DNA of 64,000 nt from Rhodobacteraceae bacterium D3-12. GTDB taxonomy: Bacteria; Pseudomonadota; Alphaproteobacteria; Rhodobacterales; Rhodobacteraceae. The position numbers were made by a program, and so were the translations under genes. This document shows positions 1 through 8,040 of this stretch, piece by piece (position 1 is the stretch's first letter; the number at the start of each line of letters is the position of its first letter). The stretch spans positions 1,302,001 to 1,366,000 of the forward strand of contig CP104793.1 of assembly GCA_025916135.1 (NCBI GenBank), read 5' to 3'. The notes beneath the pieces are model-generated. The model was not told where the DNA came from. It saw only the letters and a program-made list of their open reading frames with translations, and did not search any database.

Positions 1-1
1 G

Positions 2-1201
2 GATGCGCTAGAGCTTGCGGTCTTAGGTGTCCGGGACAACGGCACCGAGATTTCCATGGCAATCGCGGCCGAGCCGGGTAGCGCAGCAGCGACCTTTCGC
101 TTCTATGCCGAAGCTTTGGACAAGGTGAACGGTGACATCACACCCACCGCCCCGGGTACGCTCAGCCTTATCCATCGGGAGCCGGTCGGTGTGGTTGGTG
201 CAATCGTTCCGTGGAACTTCCCGATGATGATTGCTGCCTGGAAGGTCGCGCCCGCTCTTGCTGCAGGTAATTCGGTTGTACTCAAACCCTCCGAGGCGGC
301 ATCTCTCACGCTATTGAAGCTCGCTGAGTTGGCCGCTGAAGCGGGGGTGCCGGACGGCGTGTTCAATGTGGTAACCGGCCGGGCCCGTGCCGGCCGTGCG
401 TTGGCGGTGAGCGACGATGTAGATGTTCTCGCTTTCACCGGGTCGGGCGGGGTGGGTCGGCAATTGTTGCGTCACGCAGCCGAGTCAAACCTTAAGCCGG
501 TGCATCTTGAACTGGGCGGCAAGTCGCCGAACATCGTGTTCGCGGATTGTGGAGATATTGCAGGAGTGGCGCGGCAGTCTGCCCGTGCGATCTTTGCAAA
601 CTCCGGTCAGGTTTGCGTTGCCGCGAGCCGACTGCTAATTGAGGACACGATCTATGAAGAGTTCCTGAGCCACGTTATCGATGCGGCAAAAGCTGAACGA
701 GTCGGCAATCCGTTGAAGATTGACACAACAGCAGGAGCGATCGGCACGGCGGAACAGATTCAAAAGAATGAGGGGTTTGTTCAGCGCGCCGTTCGTTCTG
801 GGGAAAAAGTGCTTGTTGGCGGTGCGCGGATGGACCTACCTGGCTTCTTTTTCAGCCCCACCGTTATCGAAGTGGCGGAAATGCAAAGCGCCACCGTGCA
901 GGAGGAAGCTTTCGGTCCGATACTCTCAGTTCAACGGTTTTCCGGTGAAGATGAGGCTCTTCGTTTGGCAAATGGAACGCGTTTCGGTCTGGCGTCGGGT
1001 GTTTGGACAGAAAACCTCTCCCGGGCGCATCGCATGGTTGAGCGACTGCAGGCCGGGGTAGTTCATGTCAATTGCTACGGAGGCGCTGACATCACGGCAC
1101 CGCTGGTTGGCCAAAAGCAATCCGGAAATGGATTTGATCGCTCGCTCGCGGCAATTGAGAAGTACCAAGTACGCAAGACAGCTTGGTTGCGAACGGCTTG
1201 A
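2..1201 (+). CDS. Aldehyde dehydrogenase, NAD(P)-dependent (5' end outside window)
   Basis: The reading frame is open from base 2, so the gene begins before the window; the first ATG at 56 is internal. About 399 residues are visible of a family that usually has 470-500. ALDH signatures seen are the nucleotide-fold stretch with PWNFP, the catalytic-Glu region LELGGKSPN, the catalytic Cys in NSGQVCVAASR, and the late motif EEAFGPIL. The family oxidises aldehydes to carboxylic acids in the cytoplasm. It lies upstream of a TAXI-type TRAP transporter and an SDR dehydrogenase on the same strand, which suggests a shared catabolic role, although 424 bases separate it from the next gene. The substrate cannot be told from sequence alone. 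Confidence 0.93.
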   Translation, partial: DALELAVLGVRDNGTEISMAIAAEPGSAAATFRFYAEALDKVNGDITPTAPGTLSLIHREPVGVVGAIVPWNFPMMIAAWKVAPALAAGNSVVLKPSEAASLTLLKLAELAAEAGVPDGVFNVVTGRARAGRALAVSDDVDVLAFTGSGGVGRQLLRHAAESNLKPVHLELGGKSPNIVFADCGDIAGVARQSARAIFANSGQVCVAASRLLIEDTIYEEFLSHVIDAAKAERVGNPLKIDTTAGAIGTAEQIQKNEGFVQRAVRSGEKVLVGGARMDLPGFFFSPTVIEVAEMQSATVQEEAFGPILSVQRFSGEDEALRLANGTRFGLASGVWTENLSRAHRMVERLQAGVVHVNCYGGADITAPLVGQKQSGNGFDRSLAAIEKYQVRKTAWLRTA

Positions 1202-1284
1202 AATGGGTCGCCTATGACTACCGAAAGGTGAGGATGGGACTGCCATCTTCGGGCGCTACAATCGAATTTGAAGTGCGTGGATGT

Positions 1285-1300
1285 CGATTATTAATAATCG
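1285..1300. promoter_or_regulatory. 16-bp perfect palindrome, candidate operator
   Basis: CGATTATTAATAATCG is self-complementary. Its right flank extends to ATCGGACAAT (1297-1306), and the exact inverse ATTGTCCGAT occurs at 1403-1412, 96 bases downstream. Two copies of a TTGTCCGAT-type half-site around a palindrome upstream of a transporter operon fit binding by a dimeric regulator such as a GntR-type protein. The regulator family is an inference; no regulator gene is adjacent. Confidence 0.45.
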
Positions 1301-1402
1301 GACAATAAATTGAAGAAGCGCAAGGTGATTTGTGCAAATGTTATTCAGGAAGCCAAGTATTGCTTGAAAACAATGGCATGAATCATTAACATGTTTACAT
1401 GA

Positions 1403-1412
1403 ATTGTCCGAT
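1403..1412. promoter_or_regulatory. Inverted copy of the TTGTCCGAT half-site
   Basis: ATTGTCCGAT is the exact reverse complement of 1297-1306. It may be a second operator for the same regulator upstream of the TAXI transporter genes. Confidence 0.35.
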
Positions 1413-1625
1413 ATGTGGGACGCGAATGCTGTCAGGGCTTACTGCTCTAATGAGTGAGTGGCGCCGTGGCTGATGTTTCCCGTGCTCGAAATTCGGACGA
1501 TTGCAGGGATGGAGGTTTGCGATGCAGGCTGTGCTTTTGCTCGGAGGCTCTTTCTGAAGAGGGATTTGGTCTTTGACCACATTTGACGGCGCAGTGCGCC
1601 GAAGCGATTAAAATGGGAGTGAGGA

Positions 1626-2759
1626 ATGAAACATTTCATAAAACGGGTCGCCGTCATGTTTTCGGTGGCGGGACTTGTGGCGTCGCCAGCGATTGGGCAG
1701 GAGGAAGTTGCAATTCCTGACACGATGATCTGGACGACGCTTGATGTCGGGTCTAGCGGTCACGCAGAGGCGTCCGCGCTTGCCGATGCCCTGATGAAAG
1801 AAAACAAGACGCGGATCCGGATCCGGCCTGCTGGATCGGCGCCGGCGAGGCTTTTGCCGATGAAGTCGGGCCAGGCGACCCATGGCATGCTGGCGAACGA
1901 GGCCTATTTCGCCTCCGAAGGCATTCAGGGGTTTGAAGACAGGGCCTGGGGGCCACAGAACCTGCGCGTCATCATGGCTCGTCCGGCAGTGTATGGTTTG
2001 GTGACGACGAAAGAGAGCGGCATCAAAAATCTTGCTGATATTCGCGGCAAACGTTTCGCTTATGTCGTCGGTCAACCCGGCATCAACGTGAAGAACGACG
2101 CGCTTCTGGCGTATGCCGGGTTGACCCGTGATGATGTCCAGGTGCTGGAGATGCCGAACTACTCGTCGAGCATTCGCGCATTGGCGGAGGGTCGCGCCGA
2201 TGTTGCGGGTTCCGTTCCGACTGCCGGTGTTCTTCGTGAGTTGGAAGCATCGCCTGATGGTCTTGCGTGGGTCCGCTTCGGAGACGGAAATTGGGATGAG
2301 CTTCAGCGAATCGTACCGTTCTTTACGCGGCAATCTTGGGGTGTCGGTCCCGGCCTGTCGGAGGAAGTGCCGGGGGATATGGTCGGCTACCGTTACCCCA
2401 TTATTGCTACCTATGCGAACGCTAATGCGGACGAGGTTTATGCGCTGACCAAAGCAATCATGGGTGGTGTCGATGGTTTCGCATCGGCTCTGGCCGGAAT
2501 GGAGAACTACACGCCTGAGAAGGCTGGCACACCTCCCGTCGACGTGCCGTTTCACGAGGGGGCGATCCGGTTCTACAAGGAAACCGGCGCATGGACCGAA
2601 GAGCACGATGCCTGGAACGAAGGGCGTCTAACCCGGCTTCGGGCGTTGCGCGCAGCTTGGGACAAATTGGTCGACGGACGTGGCGCCGGCATGAGGGAAG
2701 CCGATTTTTCGGCGGCTTGGTTGGAAGCGCGCGATAGCGTGCTCAACGAGCTCAAATAG
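1626..2759 (+). CDS. TAXI-family TRAP transporter solute-binding protein
   Basis: A 377-residue periplasmic binding protein. It begins with a Sec-type signal peptide (KR, then a hydrophobic stretch ending near SPAIGQ, about residue 24). The next part (TTLDVGSSGHAEASALADAL) matches the start of TAXI proteins, where the ligand is bound near the N-terminus, and PGINVKNDALL with RADVAGS are consistent with the family. The start is preceded by GGGAGTGAGGA. TAXI proteins pair with a large fused permease, which is exactly the next gene, 71 bases downstream. The ligand is not predictable; the SDR gene downstream and ALDH upstream suggest an oxidisable organic compound. Confidence 0.9.
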   Translation: MKHFIKRVAVMFSVAGLVASPAIGQEEVAIPDTMIWTTLDVGSSGHAEASALADALMKENKTRIRIRPAGSAPARLLPMKSGQATHGMLANEAYFASEGIQGFEDRAWGPQNLRVIMARPAVYGLVTTKESGIKNLADIRGKRFAYVVGQPGINVKNDALLAYAGLTRDDVQVLEMPNYSSSIRALAEGRADVAGSVPTAGVLRELEASPDGLAWVRFGDGNWDELQRIVPFFTRQSWGVGPGLSEEVPGDMVGYRYPIIATYANANADEVYALTKAIMGGVDGFASALAGMENYTPEKAGTPPVDVPFHEGAIRFYKETGAWTEEHDAWNEGRLTRLRALRAAWDKLVDGRGAGMREADFSAAWLEARDSVLNELK

Positions 2760-2768
2760 CGGGAAATT

Positions 2769-2804
2769 GGCTGAGGGGAGGTGCGTGCGCACTTCCCCTC
2801 AGCC
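2769..2804 (+). promoter_or_regulatory. Strong intercistronic stem-loop
   Basis: GGCTGAGGGGA pairs with TCCCCTCAGCC, and the inner GTGCG/CGCAC continues the stem with one G-T pair, leaving almost no loop. No T-run follows. Such hairpins between a binding-protein gene and its permease gene often stabilise the upstream mRNA or give partial termination, so the binding protein is made in excess. That role is inferred. Confidence 0.6.
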
Positions 2805-2830
2805 CCAGTCGTTTCAAGAGGTTACAATCG

Positions 2831-4786
2831 ATGTCCCGTTCAGCGGCGCGCGCGCAACCCGCGCGTATATCTCATAGCGAAATCGCGGTTTCATACTGGA
2901 TCCGCTCATTGCTCACCTCAGCGGGTGTGCTGATAAGCATCAATCACATCTTTTCGGTTGCGGCATTCGGCTACAGGCCGTCCGCGAACGAGTATTATTA
3001 CCTCGTCATTGCTTTCTTCCTCCCTTTGGTATTCCTGAACGAGCGTCAGCACATGCAAAGGGGTGTGCCGGGTAAGGTTATCAACGCACTGCTCGCGATC
3101 GCTTCATTCTGCACGGCGATCTACCTTGCGATGAATGCGAACCAGATCGTCCGCCTCGGATGGGACCTTCAAGCGCCACCGTTGCCGACGATGGCTGCTG
3201 GCGTGCTGTGTTGCGTTGCTCTTGAAGCCTTAAGGCGCTGTGCCGGATACCTCCTGTTTGCAATTTGTTTGATTGGCGGTGTTTTTCCGATGTTCGCGGA
3301 TGGTATGCCAGGGTTTCTCTGGGGCTCCGAATACAGCTTCGCCGAAACCATTCGCGCGCACGCCTTAGGCAGCGAAGGTATCATCGGAGTGCCGCTTAGG
3401 GTGCTTGCTGATACGCTGATCGGATACTTGATTTTCGGTGTTGTTCTGGTCGCGACTGGGGGAGGGGCTTTCTTCATGAAGTTCGCCGAAGCCCTTATGG
3501 GTGGGCGCCGTGGCGGACCGGCAAAGGTGTCGGTCATCGCCAGTGGGCTCTTTGGAAGCTTGAGCGGGAGCGTTGTTTCCAACATCGTTTCAACCGGCGC
3601 GGTGACCATTCCGGCCATGAAGAAGGCGGGTTATTCGCGGACTTATGCTGGCGCAGTCGAGGCTTGCGCTTCCACGGGCGGGTCGCTCATGCCGCCGGTG
3701 ATGGGGGCGGTGGCCTTTATCATGGCCGCTTTTCTGAATGTGTCCTATGTAGAGGTGATGATTGCGGCGACGATTCCGTCGTTCCTGTTTTTCCTGACGC
3801 TCTACCTACAGGTCGATAGCTATGCGGCGAAGAACGGGCTGAAGGGCCTAGAAGATCACGAACGTGAGGCAGTTGGCAAAGTCCTCAAGGAAGGGTGGGT
3901 TCACCTCCTTGGCTTGGCCACGCTCATGTACTTCATCCTTGCGATGCGGCTTGAAGCACAGGCGCCATACTACGCAAGCCTTGTGCTGCTCATTGGCCAT
4001 ATGATTCAGGTCCGTCCGAACCTTGGCGCACTTGTGCGATCTCTCATCGACCACGCGGCAGACAACATCGTGTCGATCCTCGGCATCTTGGTGGGTGTGG
4101 GCCTGATTATCGGCGGATTGTCGATTACAGGCGTCGGCACAGCCTTTTCTCGCGAGTTGATCCAGTATTCCGGTGGCAACATCTACTTGCTCCTTCTGCT
4201 CGGCGCTGTGACCAGTTTCATTCTCGGCATGGGGATGACTGCCACCGCTTGTTACATCTTTTTGGCTGTTGTGCTCGGGCCCGCCTTGATCGACGGTGGA
4301 CTGAACCCGCTCGCTAGTCATCTTTTCATTCTCTACTATGGTATGTTGTCCTTCATTACGCCTCCCGTTGCGCTCGGCGCTGTGGCAGCGGCAGGCATCA
4401 GTGGGGCAGGGATTATGGCAACGGCGTTCAGTACATTCAGAATCGGAATCGTGCTCTATATCCTGCCGTTCATCTTCGTCCTCCATCCGCCCCTGATCTT
4501 ACAGGGCGATTGGATTGAAGTATCGCTTAGTGTCGTAACGGCGCTTGTTGCCGTCTGGGCCTTGGTCGGCGCTGCCGAAGGCTACCTGCTTGGCGCAGGA
4601 CGCGTGTCGAAAATCGAACGTGTCGTATTGGCAGTGATGTGCCTGCTCTTCTTCATTCCAGGCACTTTCGCTAACTCGGCCGGGGTTGGGGCTTTGCTTT
4701 TATTCGCAGTTGTCCGAAGTACACTCGTGGGATTGCATTCGAAATCGAAGCAAGACTCGAACTGGCTCAATCGCCGCAATCAGTGA
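2831..4786 (+). CDS. TRAP transporter fused permease (4TM/12TM, TAXI type)
   Basis: A 651-residue integral membrane protein rich in hydrophobic segments. The length fits the fused small-plus-large TRAP permease that works with TAXI binding proteins. The segment around residues 225-300 (GGGAFFMKF, SGLFGSLSGSVVSN, STGGSLMPPVMGAVAF) is the conserved DctM-like core. It imports the ligand using an ion gradient. The start ATG follows AGAGG at suitable spacing. The stop overlaps a GTG that could be read as an alternative start of the next gene, so the SDR gene is probably translationally coupled. Confidence 0.92.
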   Translation: MSRSAARAQPARISHSEIAVSYWIRSLLTSAGVLISINHIFSVAAFGYRPSANEYYYLVIAFFLPLVFLNERQHMQRGVPGKVINALLAIASFCTAIYLAMNANQIVRLGWDLQAPPLPTMAAGVLCCVALEALRRCAGYLLFAICLIGGVFPMFADGMPGFLWGSEYSFAETIRAHALGSEGIIGVPLRVLADTLIGYLIFGVVLVATGGGAFFMKFAEALMGGRRGGPAKVSVIASGLFGSLSGSVVSNIVSTGAVTIPAMKKAGYSRTYAGAVEACASTGGSLMPPVMGAVAFIMAAFLNVSYVEVMIAATIPSFLFFLTLYLQVDSYAAKNGLKGLEDHEREAVGKVLKEGWVHLLGLATLMYFILAMRLEAQAPYYASLVLLIGHMIQVRPNLGALVRSLIDHAADNIVSILGILVGVGLIIGGLSITGVGTAFSRELIQYSGGNIYLLLLLGAVTSFILGMGMTATACYIFLAVVLGPALIDGGLNPLASHLFILYYGMLSFITPPVALGAVAAAGISGAGIMATAFSTFRIGIVLYILPFIFVLHPPLILQGDWIEVSLSVVTALVAVWALVGAAEGYLLGAGRVSKIERVVLAVMCLLFFIPGTFANSAGVGALLLFAVVRSTLVGLHSKSKQDSNWLNRRNQ

Positions 4787-4794
4787 GGAAATCA

Positions 4795-5544
4795 ATGAAA
4801 GACGAAGTCATTTTGATCACCGGATCGGGAAAAGGTATCGGTCGAGAAGCTGCGCTTCTGGCCGCGTCACAGGGCGCCGCCGTGGCCGTGGCCGATATTG
4901 ATGAAGCCGCTGCCGCCGCGACCTGTGCGGAGATCGGGGAGGCGCAAGGTCGGGCGATTGGACTTACCTTCGACGTAACCGATGAGGATAGCGTCAAATC
5001 CGGGTTCGACTCCGTTATCGGTGCCTTCGGGCGTCTGACTGGACTTGTCAATAATGCGGGAGGATCGAGCTTGCATGATGGTCCCGTCACCGAGGTTCCG
5101 GTCGATGAGTTCCGCCGGGCGATCGAACTTGATCTGGTCGGTACGTTTCTTTGCTGTCGACACGGCATCCCGCTTATTTCTGCAGCTGGAGGCGGTTCGG
5201 TTGTCAATATGGCATCGCTGCTCGGGCTACGTGGTACTGCTGGACGTGATGCCTATACGGCGGCCAAAGGAGGGGTGGTCTCCCTGACGCGCTCGATGGC
5301 TGTAGAATTTGCGGCCGATAAGATTCGCGTCAACGCCATCGCGCCGGGTGCGGTCCTGACAGAACGCATGCAAACCTTCATTGAGAAAGATCCACGCGTA
5401 CAGGCGAACGTTGCCAAGCATCTCTTGGGGCTACCGGGCCCTCGCGAAATCGCCGAAGCGATTGTCTACTTGCTGGGACCAACTACCCGACACATGACTG
5501 GTGCGATCATTCCGATTGATGGCGGACGTGGGGTATCTGCCTAA
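4795..5544 (+). CDS. SDR-family NAD(P)-dependent dehydrogenase
   Basis: A 249-residue classical short-chain dehydrogenase. Visible motifs are the cofactor glycine motif TGSGKGIG, NNAG near residue 84, the catalytic Ser in NMASLLG, the YTAAKGG motif with Tyr and Lys, and the PG turn after NAIAPG. I chose ATG 4795 because TGAGGA sits just upstream as a ribosome site; a GTG at 4783 would add four residues but overlaps the permease stop. The family oxidises alcohols or reduces ketones. Its position last in the TAXI operon suggests it acts on the imported compound. Confidence 0.9.
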   Translation: MKDEVILITGSGKGIGREAALLAASQGAAVAVADIDEAAAAATCAEIGEAQGRAIGLTFDVTDEDSVKSGFDSVIGAFGRLTGLVNNAGGSSLHDGPVTEVPVDEFRRAIELDLVGTFLCCRHGIPLISAAGGGSVVNMASLLGLRGTAGRDAYTAAKGGVVSLTRSMAVEFAADKIRVNAIAPGAVLTERMQTFIEKDPRVQANVAKHLLGLPGPREIAEAIVYLLGPTTRHMTGAIIPIDGGRGVSA

Positions 5545-5576
5545 GCGTTCAGTCCCGGGATCTGGTGGATGGGATT

Positions 5577-6626
5577 GGCTTTGTTGCACAAATCCCGTCA
5601 GGGATTCACTGTGTGAATCCAGCATGATAGCTGGGAAGCGTTAGTAGTTGGGCCCCTACGAAGTACAAGACCACGAACTGGTCGGCTTACAATGACGCGC
5701 TGAGGCAGCGGGGATCTTTGTCACTTTGGTTTGATCCAGAGATGATCTGGGTTCCTCGCCCGACCGGGAGGCGCGGTCGGAAGCAGCAGTTCAGCGATGC
5801 CGCGATCCAGACTTGCCTGACCTTGCAGGTGCTGTTTGGCCTGCCATTGAGGCAGACAACCGGGTTCGTGCAAAGCCTGTTTCGATTGGTCGGGTTGGAT
5901 TGGGCCGTACCAGATTTTAGCACCCTTTACCGCCGTCAAAAGACGCTGAACGTAAGCCTGCCATATCGTAGTGGAATCGGCCCGCTGAACCTTCTTGTCG
6001 ATAGCACAGGCATCAAGTTCGAAGGTGAAGGGGAGTGGAACGCCCGCAAGCACGGTGGTTCTAAACGGCGCATATGGCGCAAGATACACTTAGGAATTGA
6101 TGAAGAAACGCTGGAGGTGCGGGCAGTCGAGGTAACTACCAGCAATGTCGGAGATGCCCCGATGCTGCCGGAATTGCTTGCGCAGAGCCCACACGATCAG
6201 AACATCGGCAGCGTCACTGCAGACGGAGCCTACGACACTCGCAAATGCCACGACGCGATTGCTGCTCGCGATGCCCACGCCGTCATTCCACCGCGCAAGA
6301 ACGCCAAGCCCTGGAAACCCACGAGCGCCGGGGCCATCGCCAGAAACGAGGCGGTCAATGCTTCGAAATACCTGGGCCGTTCCCTATGGAAGCAATGGAG
6401 CAGATACCACCGCAGAAGCCGAGTCGAAACCAAGATGCATTGCGTGAAGCTGATGGGCCAAAGCCTCATGGGAAGGGACTTCGACCGACAGGTTGCGGAA
6501 ATCCAGGTCCGCATCGCAGTGTTGAACCGCTACACCGCTCTGGGCATTCCTGTCACAGAGGTCATAGGGTAAGTCCGTTCTGGGAAAGGGCTAGCACGTA
6601 GTTCAAACGATTTGTGCAACAAAGCC
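5577..6626 (+). mobile_element. IS5-family insertion sequence, copy 1 (1050 bp)
   Basis: Perfect 18-bp terminal inverted repeats, GGCTTTGTTGCACAAATC at 5577-5594 and its complement at 6609-6626, bound a single transposase gene. I found no clear target-site duplication. The element lies 32 bases after the SDR stop. A related copy in the same orientation begins at 8041, so the pair could act as a composite transposon. Confidence 0.92.
5718..6572 (+). CDS. IS5-family transposase (DDE)
   Basis: A 284-residue IS4/IS5-type transposase. DDE-region features are LLVDSTGIKFEGEGEW, VTADGAYDTRKCH, and the C-terminal Arg-rich part with an acidic residue (SRVETKMHCVKLMGQ). The listed start is TTG at 5718. 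The frame is open upstream to a stop at 5628, and comparison with copy 2, which begins ATGAGCAGTTGG, shows that the matching codon here is GTT. The normal start is therefore lost and about 26 N-terminal residues may be missing or start at a non-ATG codon. Activity is uncertain. Confidence 0.88.
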   Translation: MSLWFDPEMIWVPRPTGRRGRKQQFSDAAIQTCLTLQVLFGLPLRQTTGFVQSLFRLVGLDWAVPDFSTLYRRQKTLNVSLPYRSGIGPLNLLVDSTGIKFEGEGEWNARKHGGSKRRIWRKIHLGIDEETLEVRAVEVTTSNVGDAPMLPELLAQSPHDQNIGSVTADGAYDTRKCHDAIAARDAHAVIPPRKNAKPWKPTSAGAIARNEAVNASKYLGRSLWKQWSRYHRRSRVETKMHCVKLMGQSLMGRDFDRQVAEIQVRIAVLNRYTALGIPVTEVIG

Positions 6627-6806
6627 GAGATTTTGTCACAATCCGGGGTTGTTGCCAGTCGTCGAGCTTTCGCGGAATCGGTTTAGGTGTGTGTTCCCGT
6701 GAAGTCATGCCCCCGAGCCGTCCGCAACTCTTGTGTGGTGTTTTATGTGGTATGTTTCTCAATACTATATGTTTTTCTGTTTGTATTCTGTAGGTTGTTG
6801 TATTTG

Positions 6807-6831
6807 AATGGCGGACTTCGTCTCCGCCATT
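6807..6831. terminator. Stem-loop, terminator-like
   Basis: AATGGCGGA pairs with TCCGCCATT around a 7-nt loop, followed by an AT-rich tract (ATTGATTTTATT). The strand served is unclear; no obvious gene ends here on the plus strand other than the IS. Confidence 0.45.
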
Positions 6832-6917
6832 ACATATTGATTTTATTAAATTAAACTGACTACGGGCCGTTCTACCCATGAACTACCCACGGGACTTTCA
6901 AGGCTTTCCAGCACGAA

Positions 6918-6943
6918 AAGGGGGCCATCTTTCGACGGCCCCC
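6918..6943 (-). terminator. Rho-independent terminator for the 49-aa gene
   Basis: GGGGGCC pairs with GGCCCCC around a 10-nt loop. Read on the minus strand the stem is followed by TTTT. It sits about 30 bases after the stop of the small minus-strand ORF, which supports that ORF being a real transcription unit. Confidence 0.65.
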
Positions 6944-6974
6944 AAATATGTTCCCCGACCGGGCTTACCGTCGA

Positions 6975-7124
6975 TCACTTCTTCCAACGGGTGGTCGAAA
7001 CGTGCTTGTCGAAGAAAACGCCCGGCTTGGTAGTGGTGGATCGGCCCGAACCGTCGGAATATCGTGTCGTCCGGGTCGTGCTCCCGTCACCGTTGCTCTT
7101 CGTTGTTCGGCTTTTGATAGACAT
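6975..7124 (-). CDS. Small Ser/Thr/Arg-rich protein, 49 aa, function unknown
   Basis: A short ORF starting at ATG 7124 on the minus strand, with AAGGAG eight bases upstream, ending at TGA 6975. The protein is basic and low-complexity: MSIKSRTTKSN, then TTRTTRYSDGSGRST, then a C-terminal KPGVFFDKH...RWKK tail. A strong ribosome site, a following terminator and a biased composition argue that it is real. An overlapping frame from ATG 7129 gives a less protein-like product and I rejected it. It is divergent from the HTH-like gene at 7217 and both sit between the two IS copies, so it may be cargo. No function is recognised. Confidence 0.6.
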   Translation of the reverse strand: MSIKSRTTKSNGDGSTTRTTRYSDGSGRSTTTKPGVFFDKHVSTTRWKK

Positions 7125-7216
7125 GGCATAAACTCCTTCCTTTTTGTTGCCATGCTTTACACTTTACCAGCGCGGCGCTTGGTATCATCCTTTGGAAAGA
7201 AGAAAGCTATTGAGTC

Positions 7217-8017
7217 ATGTCCAGAAAAAGACCCCTGTTTCTAGACAAATCAAACGTCTTAGATCTGTCTACCATCATGTGGCCATCGCGCCCAAGAGGT
7301 ATCGACGGCCTGGTTGGCGATTGGGCCGCTCGTTGCGAACACGATGCCAAGTTTCCTAGCGCGCGAACCCGCTCGGCAGTCTACGCGTGGCTGGACAAAG
7401 GCGCGCCCCCGGAGACTGACGCTGTTCTTGGACTTGCCGCCATGCTCGACGCAGACCCGCTAACTATTTTCGACTTTGAGCGCAACGGGTACTTTAAGAG
7501 CTTTAGCAAGCTGCGTGAACAAATCTATTTTCATATCGTCGGCGGCGGACGTTTTCGGTCAATCCTTGATCTAATGGCCCCTCGCACTGTCTGGCCGAAC
7601 GATGGTCTTGCAAGAAAGTTCTACGGACGCCCTTGGTACTCTGTGGAGTTTGAACATCGCGCGGACGGGGTAATAAACGACTATGCAGATGTTCGGATTA
7701 GCTTCCCTCAATCAACCCGTTTTGCGCCGCGCTGTGTTCACATTGCTTACCGGCGCGCAAACTCGCGCGATAAACTATGGAGATACTACGGCACCGTTCA
7801 GAAATTTAGGGGTAAGACACGGCTGTTTTCCGAAAGTGGAGCCTACGTTGAGAAAATCGAAGCGCAACCTTCGGACGATGGTTTTGCATTCAAGACATAC
7901 TATGGTGCCACGCACGTTGAATTTCGGGTCGCCTCGTTACACGCGTTTGAGTGCAACCAAGTTTTTCCCTCCGAAACGGGGAGTGATTTTCTTTTTGAAC
8001 CGGACCCCCGCCACTGA
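7217..8017 (+). CDS. Hypothetical protein with N-terminal HTH-like segment
   Basis: 266 residues. Residues 40-75 (TRSAVYAWLDKGAPP, then LGLAAMLDADPLTIFDFE) resemble the second half of a Cro/CI-type helix-turn-helix, where a recognition helix is followed by a choice-of-residence helix. The rest (about 80-266) has no family I recognise; it is rich in aromatic and basic residues and predicted soluble. It is divergent from the 49-aa gene and lies entirely between two IS5 copies, so it is likely transferred DNA. It may be a regulator or a phage/plasmid-derived protein. The stop is 23 bases before IS copy 2. Confidence 0.6.
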   Translation: MSRKRPLFLDKSNVLDLSTIMWPSRPRGIDGLVGDWAARCEHDAKFPSARTRSAVYAWLDKGAPPETDAVLGLAAMLDADPLTIFDFERNGYFKSFSKLREQIYFHIVGGGRFRSILDLMAPRTVWPNDGLARKFYGRPWYSVEFEHRADGVINDYADVRISFPQSTRFAPRCVHIAYRRANSRDKLWRYYGTVQKFRGKTRLFSESGAYVEKIEAQPSDDGFAFKTYYGATHVEFRVASLHAFECNQVFPSETGSDFLFEPDPRH

Positions 8018-8040
8018 AAAGAACCCCGGCTGCGTCGGTG

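Larger units (their letters stand above)
1202..1625. other. Intergenic region with probable operator sites
   Basis: This stretch holds no convincing gene. It is AT-richer than its surroundings and carries the palindrome and inverted half-sites listed separately. It most likely holds the promoter of the TAXI transporter operon. Confidence 0.6.
6627..6974. other. Intergenic stretch between IS copy 1 and the small minus-strand gene
   Basis: No supported gene. It holds two hairpins listed separately (6807-6831 and 6920-6943). The remainder, including an AT-rich part at 6730-6860, shows nothing recognisable. Confidence 0.5.

Noticed and set aside
4783-4794. GTG 4783 as the start of the SDR gene
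   Set aside because: TGAGGA is placed correctly for ATG 4795, and the extra residues are not typical of the family.
6562-6879. 105-codon minus-strand frame overlapping the end of IS copy 1
   Set aside because: It runs across the IS end and terminator-like hairpin, has no ribosome site and no recognisable family.
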